Source of the DNA: JABGQS01 sp963674545
GTDB lineage: Bacteria; Bacillota; Clostridia; Christensenellales; SZUA-584
Assembly: GCA_963674545.2 (NCBI GenBank)
Contig: CAXXFB010000001.1
Location: forward strand, 1,612,001 to 1,676,000
Reading direction: 5' to 3'
DNA: 64,000 nucleotides
Below the pieces are notes generated by a model. The model saw only the letters and a list, made by a program, of their open reading frames with translations. It was not told the origin of the DNA and ran no database searches. Position numbers and translations under genes: made by a program. Of this stretch, positions 43,052-51,272 are shown one piece after another; position 1 is the first letter of the stretch; each line of letters begins with the position of its first letter.

Positions 43052-43733
43052 GCTGTTTCTCCAGTTGTTCTTCAAACAAACTGAACGGATAGCTCTTTGG
43101 CTTTGCCTCAAAGCATAGCCGTTCTTTCTTCGTCGGGTGTTCAAGACAAACCTTATATGCGAAAAGTGCAAGCTTGTCCTTAACATCACACTTTCCATAC
43201 TTCATATCACCATATACGCTGCAGCCGATTTCATTGAACTGTGCTCTAATCTGATGGAACCTTCCCGTCAGCAGCTTTATACTCACCAACGTCAGCCCAT
43301 CCTTTTCATCCAGCACTTCATATTCAAGCTCCGCTCTTTTTGCCCCCTTGTTGTTCGCATCAACAACTTTTGCTATCCTATCATCTTCGTCTTTCAAGAG
43401 ATAGTGAACAAGCTTTCTTTTGCTTATCTGCGGCCTTGCCGCAAGCACAGCCATGTAAGACTTCTCGAACTTACCAGACTGTATCTGCTTTGTCAGACGT
43501 GCCGCCGCCTTGCTCGTTCGTGCAAACACCATCACACCGCCTGTCGGTCTGTCCAATCGATGCACCAGTCCAAGATACACATCTCCGGGTTTGTTGTACT
43601 TTTTCTTTATATAGGCTTTGCACAAAGAAAGCATATCATCATCGCCCGTGATGTCCGACTGGCTTAGCACCCCATACGGCTTTTCCACCACAAGCAGATG
43701 GTTATCTTCATATATGAAATTTAAGTCCATCAT
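43044..43733 (-). CDS. RluA-family pseudouridine synthase
   Basis: The 229-residue protein converts uridine to pseudouridine in structured RNA, probably rRNA or tRNA. The catalytic Asp is in HRLDRPTGGVMVFARTSKAA, and FHQIRAQF matches the RluA motif. The N-terminal S4 domain is absent. AAAGGAAGC precedes two successive ATGs; the first gives MMDLNF and the second is equally possible. The RNA target is not known. Confidence 0.92.
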   Translation of the reverse strand: MMDLNFIYEDNHLLVVEKPYGVLSQSDITGDDDMLSLCKAYIKKKYNKPGDVYLGLVHRLDRPTGGVMVFARTSKAAARLTKQIQSGKFEKSYMAVLAARPQISKRKLVHYLLKDEDDRIAKVVDANNKGAKRAELEYEVLDEKDGLTLVSIKLLTGRFHQIRAQFNEIGCSVYGDMKYGKCDVKDKLALFAYKVCLEHPTKKERLCFEAKPKSYPFSLFEEQLEKQHG

Positions 43734-43800
43734 GCTTCCTTTCTCTATATTATGTTTAGTTTATAAACCCACAGATTGTATTAAAGCTTTAAGCTTCCCA

Positions 43801-43878
43801 GTCAATATCTTCGTAAGTTTCAAAACGGGCTATGTGTTCTTAATATCAATATAGTAAATACGGCAATGTAACAGGCCT
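43801..43878. repeat. Intergenic repeat, copy 1
   Basis: This 78-base stretch is about 80 percent or more identical by eye to copy 2 at 43978-44054, in the same orientation. Shared cores include CAAAACGGGCTAT, TATAGTAAA and ACGGCAATG. No gene larger than a few dozen codons fits here. The minus strand holds a short coding-like tail (EHIARFETYEDIDWEA, then stop) preceded by a stop, which might be a relic. The rest of the 43734-44053 gap is AT-rich and otherwise shows nothing. Confidence 0.75.
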
Positions 43879-43977
43879 CATTCCTACTTCACTTTCTATA
43901 TCAAAGTACAAATCGGATACTATACTATGGCTACACATTCAATGCCATCAAATCATGGTGAAGCGTAATACTTTCCG

Positions 43978-44054
43978 GTCAATATTTTCGCAAATTCAAA
44001 ACGGGCTATATTTTCTTAACATCACTATAGTAAAAACGGCAATGCAACAGGCCT
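43978..44054. repeat. Intergenic repeat, copy 2
   Basis: The second copy abuts the stop codon of the methyltransferase gene at 44054 and differs from copy 1 by scattered substitutions and a one-base indel. The two copies are 177 bases apart, measured between starts. Confidence 0.75.
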
Positions 44055-44920
44055 TAGGCCTGCCAGCGGGCAGTTGTTCCGCATGGCAATACTACTTTCG
44101 AGTTCTCCTGCGGAAGACACAAAGTTCCTGACTCAATGCTGCCGCCGTACTTAGACGCCACACACATCTGCAGCATGTTCGCCGTGACAACATCCGAAAG
44201 CCCGGTCGTATACGAATTGATTATAAAAAATAGCGGATTATCTGAAAGAAGCTTTGCACAGTCTTCGAGCAACGGGAAAAGATTGTCTTCTATCTTCCAC
44301 ACCTTGCCGCCTCCACGTCCGTATGAAGGAGGATCCATTATTATTGCATCATATTTGTTTCCACGCCGCTGCTCTCGCTGCACAAACTTATGACAGTCAT
44401 CAGCAATAAACCTTACGCTCTTGTCTGCAAGTCCGCTAAGCTGCACGTTCTGCTTTGCCCACTCGTTCATGCTCTTTGCTGCGTCAACATGAACAACGCT
44501 TGCTCCGGCACTCAGTGCCGCCAGTGTCGCTCCTCCGGTATATGCAAAAAGGTTAAGCACGTTTATATGTCTGCCGCTGCCTTTAATCCTGTCGGCAATA
44601 TAATCCCAGTTGGCAGACTGCTCCGGAAAAAGCCCGATATGCTTAAACCCGGTCGGTCTTATAAAAAACTTCAGTTCACCATAGCTTATAGTCCACTTTT
44701 CCGGAACACGTTTAATAAACCGCCAATTACCGCCGCCGCTGTCGCTTCTGTCATAAACTGCGTGCGGTTTCCAGATCTGCGGATTGCTCCGTTTCCATAT
44801 GACCTGAGGGTCAGGCCGCTGAAGTATGATTCCGCCGATGTCCTCCAGTTTTTCTCCGTCTCCCGTATCCAGAACCTTATACTCATTAAACCTATCCGCT
44901 AATATCATTTGTTTCTCCAT
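44054..44920 (-). CDS. SAM-dependent methyltransferase, RlmI/PF10672 type
   Basis: The 288-residue protein has the SAM motif LNLFAYTGGATLAALSAGA, the acidic residue in VVHVDAAKSMNEWAK, and the catalytic-type DPPSYGRG segment. This pattern is shared with the RlmI/RlmL class of rRNA methyltransferases, so an RNA base is the likely substrate. The start ATG overlaps the end of rbsK by 16 bases, so the two form an operon. Confidence 0.88.
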   Translation of the reverse strand: MEKQMILADRFNEYKVLDTGDGEKLEDIGGIILQRPDPQVIWKRSNPQIWKPHAVYDRSDSGGGNWRFIKRVPEKWTISYGELKFFIRPTGFKHIGLFPEQSANWDYIADRIKGSGRHINVLNLFAYTGGATLAALSAGASVVHVDAAKSMNEWAKQNVQLSGLADKSVRFIADDCHKFVQREQRRGNKYDAIIMDPPSYGRGGGKVWKIEDNLFPLLEDCAKLLSDNPLFFIINSYTTGLSDVVTANMLQMCVASKYGGSIESGTLCLPQENSKVVLPCGTTARWQA

Positions 44921-45840
44921 TGACTTTTAATAAATTCATCTATTTGCTTTCGAAATGGCGCTGCCTGTGCAGCCCCCTGTTTTGTTACGCTCAGCGCCCC
45001 AACAACATTTGCAAACTGTGCCGCATCAAAGATGTCCATTCCCTCGGCCAGTGCCGTAACCAGTCCTCCGTTAAATGCGTCTCCCGCTCCTGTAGTATCC
45101 ACAGCATCAACATTCAGCCTCTTTATGATCTCCTGTCTACCGTCGCTTTTTATATATGCGCCCATCTCTCCCAGTGTTATTATAACTTCACCAACACCTT
45201 TTTCAATAAGAACATCCGCCGCTTTTGCAGCGTCATCATACGTTATTATCTTGATTCCGGTAATTTCTTCAGCCTCGATTTCATTAGGCGAAATTATATC
45301 AACCTTTGCCATTATCTCATCTGGTATTTCTCTTGCCGGAGCCGGGTTTAAAACAACTATTGCACCTGCTTTTTTAGCGATATCAACTACTTTCCAGTTT
45401 GCATCCAGGTTTACTTCCATCTGCACCAGCACGATGCTACTGCGCTCAATTGAACTTCTTGCCTTTTCAACGTCGCTATCGGTAAAATTCATACATGCAC
45501 CGGCAGCTGCAAGTATCTGGTTTTGTCCGCTTTTCTCATTTACCATTATAAGCGCAGTTCCCGTCGGCACCTCTTTATCTACAAAAACAAGTGAATTATC
45601 CATTCCCTCAGCTTCGTACAGATCAAACGCGACTTTACTGAACATATCACTGCCTACCTTAGTGATAATCCTCACGTCTGCTCCTGCACGATGTGCGGCC
45701 ACAGCCTGGTTAGAGCCTTTTCCCCCTGCGCCCATTGAAAAAGAATGTCCTATAACCGTTTCCGCCGGTTTTGGCATCCTGTCCGCTCTGCCGGCAAGGT
45801 CCACATTAAAGCTGCCAAAAACCGTTACTATCCCAGACAT
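44905..45840 (-). CDS. rbsK: Ribokinase
   Basis: The 311-residue PfkB-family protein phosphorylates ribose with ATP. It has the GSFNVDLAGRADRMP and GAGGKGSNQAVAAHRAGA motifs, and the anion-hole/catalytic Asp in DTTGAGDAFNGGL. Length is normal. No rbs transport genes adjoin, and the RbsC-like proteins at 18-21 kb are far away. It is the first gene of the transcript with the methyltransferase. Confidence 0.94.
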   Translation of the reverse strand: MSGIVTVFGSFNVDLAGRADRMPKPAETVIGHSFSMGAGGKGSNQAVAAHRAGADVRIITKVGSDMFSKVAFDLYEAEGMDNSLVFVDKEVPTGTALIMVNEKSGQNQILAAAGACMNFTDSDVEKARSSIERSSIVLVQMEVNLDANWKVVDIAKKAGAIVVLNPAPAREIPDEIMAKVDIISPNEIEAEEITGIKIITYDDAAKAADVLIEKGVGEVIITLGEMGAYIKSDGRQEIIKRLNVDAVDTTGAGDAFNGGLVTALAEGMDIFDAAQFANVVGALSVTKQGAAQAAPFRKQIDEFIKSQWRNK

Positions 45841-45991
45841 TACTCGCCTCCTGCAATAAACTTTTATAATTATATACTACAGGCAAACTACGCCGATGTC
45901 TATTGTTATTATAGCCTTTATGCCTGCATTTCACTTTACATTTTTACTTGTTTCTATTATAATAACGCTATCTATGAGAAAGAGGTCTTAT

Positions 45992-46342
45992 ATGAAAAAG
46001 TTTCTTCTAGTCGTGTTGATAGTACTGGTTGCAATTGGAGTGCTTGCAGCATGTTCACAAATTGAGACAATCGAAGACGGTATAAATGATGTGTCCTCTC
46101 AGATTACAGACAGGGCAATACCCACCTGGGTAATCATCATAGGTGCTGTTGTGCTCTTTTTTATAGCATTAGGAATAGTGTGGAAGCTCATTCCGGGCTT
46201 TATTAAATTTGTAGTCCTCATTGTTATCGCAGCTGCAATAGCAGGTGCAGCATACGGCCTTTGGACCATACCCGCATACGACAAAGCGGAGGAAATTACG
46301 AACGAACTAATAGACGAGATTCAGACAGACGAAGCCCAGTAG
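45992..46342 (+). CDS. Small predicted lipoprotein/membrane protein
   Basis: The start was set at the ATG at 45992 (MKKFLLVVL), after AGAGG; a longer frame upstream lacks a site. The 116-residue product has a hydrophobic signal ending in a lipobox-like LAAC (Cys at residue 21), then about 25 polar residues, and two closely spaced hydrophobic helices. An acidic tail ends it. No family is recognised. Whether Cys-21 is really lipidated is uncertain. It converges on nrdG with no terminator seen between. Confidence 0.7.
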   Translation: MKKFLLVVLIVLVAIGVLAACSQIETIEDGINDVSSQITDRAIPTWVIIIGAVVLFFIALGIVWKLIPGFIKFVVLIVIAAAIAGAAYGLWTIPAYDKAEEITNELIDEIQTDEAQ

Positions 46343-46343
46343 T

Positions 46344-47030
46344 CTACAAACCTCTTATTAAAACTTCATCAACAAATTCACCGGCTGCGATGGCGGCCTC
46401 TTTTATTACCGAAGCACTAAGTGGCTCAAGTTCTATAGGAACGCTTTTCAGTTCCTCTTTTTTTTCTATCTTTCGGTACTGCTGAAGAGCATATCTTTTC
46501 GCTCCACTTATCTTTCCAGCAATTTTCTTAATATCTTCGACCCCAAGGAGCGGCATCATCGTCGTCCTGAACTCATAATCAACGCCGCTGTCCATTATTA
46601 TGCATGCACTCTGCCATATCTTCTCTTCATCAATATCAAAAGACACCACTCTGTTTATTTCACCGGGCGGCGCCTTTATATCCATAGCTATATAATCTAT
46701 TTTACTAATAAGTTTTTCTACGACATCCGGCCTAAGGCCGTTGGTGTCAAGCTTAACTAGATATCCCTTTTCTTTGATATGATCAACAAACTGCTCTAAG
46801 TCTTTTTGCAGCGTCGGCTCTCCTCCGGTGATTACAACACCGTCTATAAAACCTTTGCGTTTGTCCAAAAACTCGTCCACTTCCTGCATCTCAACAAGCT
46901 CCTGAGCGTTCCAAAGGTGCCTGTTATGACAGTACCAGCAGTCCATATTACACCCCGGCACAAACACCACGCAGGCTATAACGCCGGGGTAATCAACAAA
47001 CGAGTTTTTTAGGAAACCGCCAATCTGCAT
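46344..47030 (-). CDS. nrdG: Anaerobic ribonucleotide reductase activating protein
   Basis: NrdG is a radical SAM enzyme that makes the glycyl radical on NrdD. The start was set at the ATG at 47030 (MQIGGFLKNS), two bases after the nrdD stop; a longer frame overlaps nrdD. The 228-residue protein has the radical SAM Cys pattern CNMDCWYCHN near residue 28 and the GGEPTLQ motif. It has the longer form typical of clostridial activases. Confidence 0.94.
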   Translation of the reverse strand: MQIGGFLKNSFVDYPGVIACVVFVPGCNMDCWYCHNRHLWNAQELVEMQEVDEFLDKRKGFIDGVVITGGEPTLQKDLEQFVDHIKEKGYLVKLDTNGLRPDVVEKLISKIDYIAMDIKAPPGEINRVVSFDIDEEKIWQSACIIMDSGVDYEFRTTMMPLLGVEDIKKIAGKISGAKRYALQQYRKIEKKEELKSVPIELEPLSASVIKEAAIAAGEFVDEVLIRGL

Positions 47031-47032
47031 TT

Positions 47033-49120
47033 CTAAATAGCACTCGGGACAACGAACTTGACTCTCTCGAAGTACTCCTCCTTTTTGCCCTTGTTGTAGT
47101 TCTGAACAGGCCGCAGGTATCCGACTACTCTGCTCCAAACCTCAGTTTCTGCGTCGCAGTGAGGACATACGTGCTGCTCACCGGTAAGGTAACCATGCTC
47201 ATCACACACACTGAAAGTCGGCGTGATCGATATATAAGGCATCTTATAGTTCGTGAATATCTTCTTAATGATGCTCTTGGCTGTTTCTATGTCCTCTATC
47301 CTCTCGCCAAGGTAAAGGTGCTGAACAGTACCTCCTGTATAAAGAGACTGCAGTTCATCCTGAAGCTCAATCATCTCCATCATATCATCGGTAAACTTGA
47401 CCGGAAGCTGTGAAGAGTTCGTGTAGTACGGAACGTCGGTGCCGGAAGAGATTATATCAAGATACTTCTCTTTATCAAGCTTTGCCAGGCGATAGCTTGT
47501 TCCTTCTGCCGGAGTTGCTTCAAGGTTGTATTGCTGCCCGGTTTCCTTCTGGAACTGCTGCATAAGTTCTCTTAGATAGTTCATTATCTCTATTGCAAAT
47601 TCATTGCCTTCCGGAGTCTCAAGGCCTTTGCCCATAAAATTGAGCAGAGCTTCATGCATGCCGATTATGCCAATTGTGTTAAAGTGGTTTGCCCAATAGC
47701 TCCCGGACCTCTTTTTAACATCTTTAAGATAGACTGCTGAATACGGATAAAGCCCCTTCTCGGTCTGGTCTTCAATTACCTTACGTTTTATCTCGAGAGA
47801 TGTTTTGCCTATCTCTGCAAGTTTCTTTATCCTTGCTAAAAACTCTTCCTTGGTGCGTGAAAGATATCCCACTCTAGGAAGGTTTATCGTGTAAACGCCA
47901 ATAGAGCCGGTAAGCGGGTTGGAGCCAAACAAACCGCCGCCTCTTTTTCTAAGCTCTGTTACGTCAAGACGCAGCCTGCAGCACATTGAAACAGCATCTT
48001 CCGGTGAAAGGTCGGAGTTTACGTAGTTTGCAAAATAAGGTATGCCGTATTTGCATGTTATCTCCATGAACTTGTCGACGACCGGGCTGTTCCATTCGAA
48101 GTCCTTAGTTACGTTTATGGTCGGTATCGGGAACGTGAACACACGCCCTTTTGCATCGCCCTGCAGCATCACTTCGCAGAAAGCCAGATTGAACATATCC
48201 ATCTCTTCCTGATAGTCGCCGTAAACCGTGTCCTGAACTTCTCCGCCTATAACCACCGCACGGTCTTTGAGTGTCTTTGGAACCTTGATGTCAAAGGTAA
48301 GGTTAGAGAACGGACACTGGAAACCGACACGTGTCGGCACGTTTATATTAAATATAAACTCCTGCAAACACTGTTTGACCTGGTCGAATGTCATATTATC
48401 CTGCCTGATGAAAGGCGCAAGATAAGTATCAAAAGAAGACCATGCCTGTGCACCGGCAGTTTCTCCCTGTGTCGTAAATGTAGAGTTGACTACCTGCCCC
48501 AAAAATGAACGCATGTGCTTTGCGGGTTTAGACTCCACTTTTCCAGGAATGCCGCCGAAGCCCTGCATCAAAAGCTGCATCAGATCCCAGCCTGCGCAGT
48601 ACGGCCCGAAGAACCCTAAATCGTGGATATGACAGTCGCCGCTAAGGTGCGCTTCCCTTACTTCTGCAGGATATATCTCGTGCAGCCAATATTTCTTTGT
48701 GAATGCCTCTCTTATATAGTTATTAAGTCCGTTGACACTCTTTTGCGTATTAGCGTTTTCCTTTATTCCCCAGTCCTGGTCTTCCAGATATCCGGAGAAC
48801 ATTCCTATCGTGGCTCCTATGAGTGCATTGTCTTCCCTTGCACTCTTCCTCTTTTCACGATAAAGTATGTATGCTTTTGCGGTTTTTGCGTGTCCGTTCT
48901 TTATAAGCACACGCTCAACAATATCCTGGATGCCCTCAACCTCCGGGATTCTGTCACCATATTTGATTCGTGCAATGTCGATTACCTGGCTTGTAAGATT
49001 ATTTGCCAGTTCTTCGTCATCGCCTCCAACGGCTTTTGCGGCTTTGAATATAGCGTCGGTGATTTTCTGCGGCTGAAACATCTCTTTCTGGCCGCTTCGT
49101 TTAAGAATTACTGTAAACAT
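47033..49120 (-). CDS. nrdD: Anaerobic ribonucleoside-triphosphate reductase (class III)
   Basis: NrdD reduces ribonucleoside triphosphates to deoxynucleotides without oxygen, using a glycyl radical. The ATG at 49120 (MFTVILKRSG) follows GGGGG; a GTG 12 bases upstream is less likely. The 695-residue protein has an N-terminal ATP-cone (LKRSGQKEMF), the catalytic barrel, a zinc site in the C-terminal part (CDEHG and CPHC), and the glycyl radical motif RVVGYLRPV. Two NrdR boxes lie upstream. It is followed by nrdG. Confidence 0.97.
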   Translation of the reverse strand: MFTVILKRSGQKEMFQPQKITDAIFKAAKAVGGDDEELANNLTSQVIDIARIKYGDRIPEVEGIQDIVERVLIKNGHAKTAKAYILYREKRKSAREDNALIGATIGMFSGYLEDQDWGIKENANTQKSVNGLNNYIREAFTKKYWLHEIYPAEVREAHLSGDCHIHDLGFFGPYCAGWDLMQLLMQGFGGIPGKVESKPAKHMRSFLGQVVNSTFTTQGETAGAQAWSSFDTYLAPFIRQDNMTFDQVKQCLQEFIFNINVPTRVGFQCPFSNLTFDIKVPKTLKDRAVVIGGEVQDTVYGDYQEEMDMFNLAFCEVMLQGDAKGRVFTFPIPTINVTKDFEWNSPVVDKFMEITCKYGIPYFANYVNSDLSPEDAVSMCCRLRLDVTELRKRGGGLFGSNPLTGSIGVYTINLPRVGYLSRTKEEFLARIKKLAEIGKTSLEIKRKVIEDQTEKGLYPYSAVYLKDVKKRSGSYWANHFNTIGIIGMHEALLNFMGKGLETPEGNEFAIEIMNYLRELMQQFQKETGQQYNLEATPAEGTSYRLAKLDKEKYLDIISSGTDVPYYTNSSQLPVKFTDDMMEMIELQDELQSLYTGGTVQHLYLGERIEDIETAKSIIKKIFTNYKMPYISITPTFSVCDEHGYLTGEQHVCPHCDAETEVWSRVVGYLRPVQNYNKGKKEEYFERVKFVVPSAI

Positions 49121-49191
49121 AATTGCCCCCACATGATATTTATTTTTTATATATATAAAGTAAATGTAAGATTCTTGTTAGAAACAACAAA

Positions 49192-49207
49192 ACACGATAT
49201 ACGCTGT
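49192..49207. promoter_or_regulatory. NrdR box, downstream copy
   Basis: ACACGATATACGCTGT fits the NrdR consensus (ACAC.ATAT....TGT). It lies 33 bases from the other box, between the promoter and the nrdD start, and probably covers the transcription start. Confidence 0.75.
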
Positions 49208-49214
49208 ATTGATA

Positions 49215-49243
49215 ATTATAGTACACACTATATATAGTGTCAA
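49215..49243 (-). promoter_or_regulatory. Promoter of nrdDG
   Basis: The minus strand has TTGACA at 49238-49243, a 17-base spacer and TATAAT at 49215-49220. The spacer is largely the NrdR box. Confidence 0.85.
49225..49240. promoter_or_regulatory. NrdR box, perfect palindrome
   Basis: ACACTATATATAGTGT is a perfect match to the NrdR box consensus. It lies between the -35 and -10 elements of nrdDG, where bound NrdR would block RNA polymerase when dATP is plentiful. No nrdR gene is in the window. Confidence 0.9.
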
Positions 49244-49307
49244 TAAGTTAAAAAGGTTTTTTTACGAATATTGGGTTTTATTATAACAATCCTCATTTTG
49301 CGCAATA

Positions 49308-49338
49308 TAAAAAGGCTGCAAAACTATGCAGCCTTATT
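49308..49338 (-). terminator. Terminator of the gene at 49450-49842
   Basis: On the minus strand AAGGCTGCA pairs with TGCAGCCTT and TTTTTATA follows. The rest of the gap to nrdD is AT-rich and carries the nrd regulatory region. Confidence 0.75.
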
Positions 49339-49449
49339 TTCTTAAAAAAAACTCTATTTTAATTCAAATGATACCTACAAAATCTTTTTCCAATACTATC
49401 TATCCAAATTTTAATTAATTGTGTTATCCTATTTCTAGAGTATGCCCTG

Positions 49450-49842
49450 TTATAGCTTAATAAACTCTTCAATTAAGTTGTAAATCAAATGTACTAGATT
49501 ATAATTATAAAGCTTGCGTTTGAAATGCCTTATGAAAAAATTTGACCTTGCTTCTTTATAAAAATCTTCTTTTTCAATAGAGGTCACATAACTGAATACA
49601 TCTTTTGAACCTTTTATATAAGATAAATCAGCTAACGTGTAATAGTATGTATTGCTGCTTTTTTTATAAAAGAGAACTCCTCCGAGAATATCTCCATATT
49701 GTTCCAGGTCGATTCTTATCATATTCTTTTCATTCTCAATAAACACCTGATGGTATATGAATGAAACCTTTTTCATGCGTATGGAGTAGTCTTTCAATTC
49801 TTCATAATCTTCTTTATATTCAAAAAACAATCCTGACAGCAT
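49450..49842 (-). CDS. Hypothetical protein, AT-rich
   Basis: I do not recognise this 130-residue protein. It is rich in Tyr, Phe, Lys and Glu, has no signal peptide, and its DNA is clearly AT-richer than the genes around it. TTGGAGAAAAAT precedes the ATG and a terminator follows, so it is probably expressed. It could be a transferred or fast-evolving gene. Confidence 0.6.
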   Translation of the reverse strand: MLSGLFFEYKEDYEELKDYSIRMKKVSFIYHQVFIENEKNMIRIDLEQYGDILGGVLFYKKSSNTYYYTLADLSYIKGSKDVFSYVTSIEKEDFYKEARSNFFIRHFKRKLYNYNLVHLIYNLIEEFIKL

Positions 49843-49912
49843 TATTTTTCTCCAATACTGTATTATAACTCAAAAGAAATTTTTATGTATCTTATATAAA
49901 TCTGCACTATAC

Positions 49913-50503
49913 CTATTTCACATACTTCCTGACCCTGAATCTTGCGCCCGTCTTCTGCGCCTGCCGGCGGCTTTCTTCCACTTCCTCTTCGCCGATGATG
50001 TCGACGACGCTTAGCACAGTGTCTATGCCTTCATCTATGCATTCTTTCGCAAACTCAAGCACGTATTCATACGCCTTCTCGCCGTATATGCTCCGGCAGT
50101 ATTTATCATACTCTTCTGCGTTAGGCGCATTCAGGCTTATGGAAACAGTGTCAACAAGGCCCCTCAGCCTCTTTGCAACATTACTCTTTGCGTATGCACT
50201 TGCCTGTCCGTTAGTGTTGAGACGTACCTGAGCGCCCCTGGCTTTTAAATACCTTGCCACTTCAAGCAGCACATCAAGGCTCATCGTCGGTTCGCCAAGC
50301 CCGCAGAAAACAACTTTTGAAACATCGTCCTGCTTTTCCAGCTGCGCAATAACGTCCTTTGCGGAAGGTTCCGAGTCTAAAAGCAGATGATAACCGCCTA
50401 CTCCGTCGTGGTTGTTTCGCACACAAAAGGTGCAGTCGTTAGTGCACCTGTTTGTAAGGTTTATATAAATGGCATCCTTATACCTATATGTGATCGTGTT
50501 CAT
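49913..50503 (-). CDS. TatD-associated radical SAM protein
   Basis: The start was set at the ATG at 50503 (MNTITYRYKD), which overlaps the tatD stop in a TAATG pattern. The 196-residue protein has the radical SAM motif CTNDCTFC at residues about 16-23 and GLGEPTM. It lacks a SPASM extension. Families of this size next to tatD are found in many anaerobes, but the reaction is unknown. Confidence 0.88.
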   Translation of the reverse strand: MNTITYRYKDAIYINLTNRCTNDCTFCVRNNHDGVGGYHLLLDSEPSAKDVIAQLEKQDDVSKVVFCGLGEPTMSLDVLLEVARYLKARGAQVRLNTNGQASAYAKSNVAKRLRGLVDTVSISLNAPNAEEYDKYCRSIYGEKAYEYVLEFAKECIDEGIDTVLSVVDIIGEEEVEESRRQAQKTGARFRVRKYVK

Positions 50504-51264
50504 TAAATACCGTATAGTCCTTTTGCATTGTCTATATTTATTTCGCACATCTGCTCAAAAGAGATTTCCTTTATCTCCGCCAGTTTCCTTATAACGTGCT
50601 CTACGTTCCTTGGGTCGTTGCGCCTTCCTCTTACAGGCTCTGGCGAAAGATACGGGCTGTCCGTCTCTGCCATAAGCCGGTTCAGTGGCACTTCCTGCGC
50701 CGCCTCCACTACTTTCTTGGCGTTTTTGAATGTTACCGACCCTGTAAACGAGATGTGCAGACCCATCTTTATAAGCTCATGCGCTGTCTCGGCGCTTCCC
50801 GAATAGCAGTGCACCACGCCCTTAAGGTCATTATAATCCTTCAATATCTCAAGAAAATCCGCTGTTGCCTTTCTCATGTGGTAAACCATCGGTAAATCAA
50901 GCTTCTGCGCCAGCTCTATCTGCTGCCTGAAAACCTTCCTCTGAATGTCTCTCGGCGAATTGTCATAGTAATAATCTAGGCCGATCTCTCCGATAGCGAT
51001 AACCTTGCTGTTCGCCGCAAGGCTCTCCAGCAGTCCAAGATAATTCTCCGACACATCCTCCGAATCGTGCGGGTGGATACCGACTGCAGCGTATATATAT
51101 CCCACTCTTTCGGCAAGCTCTACTGCGGCTGCGCTCACATCCTCGCAGCATCCCGCCTCTATCATGCCGACTATACCTTCGCTCGGCATTCTTTCTATTA
51201 GCTCATCCCTGTCTTCGTCAAAACGACCGTCTAAAAGGTGAGCATGTGTATCAAATAGCCGCAT
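50503..51264 (-). CDS. tatD: TatD-family metal-dependent hydrolase
   Basis: The 253-residue protein has the TIM-barrel metal residues of the TatD DNase family: DTHAHL at the start, GEIGLDYY, then MVYHMRKA and the later VHCYSGSAE and AETDSPYLSP segments. The family removes nucleotides from DNA ends. It lies 8 bases after metG and 1 base overlaps the radical SAM gene. Confidence 0.94.
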   Translation of the reverse strand: MRLFDTHAHLLDGRFDEDRDELIERMPSEGIVGMIEAGCCEDVSAAAVELAERVGYIYAAVGIHPHDSEDVSENYLGLLESLAANSKVIAIGEIGLDYYYDNSPRDIQRKVFRQQIELAQKLDLPMVYHMRKATADFLEILKDYNDLKGVVHCYSGSAETAHELIKMGLHISFTGSVTFKNAKKVVEAAQEVPLNRLMAETDSPYLSPEPVRGRRNDPRNVEHVIRKLAEIKEISFEQMCEINIDNAKGLYGI

Positions 51265-51272
51265 AACAATCC

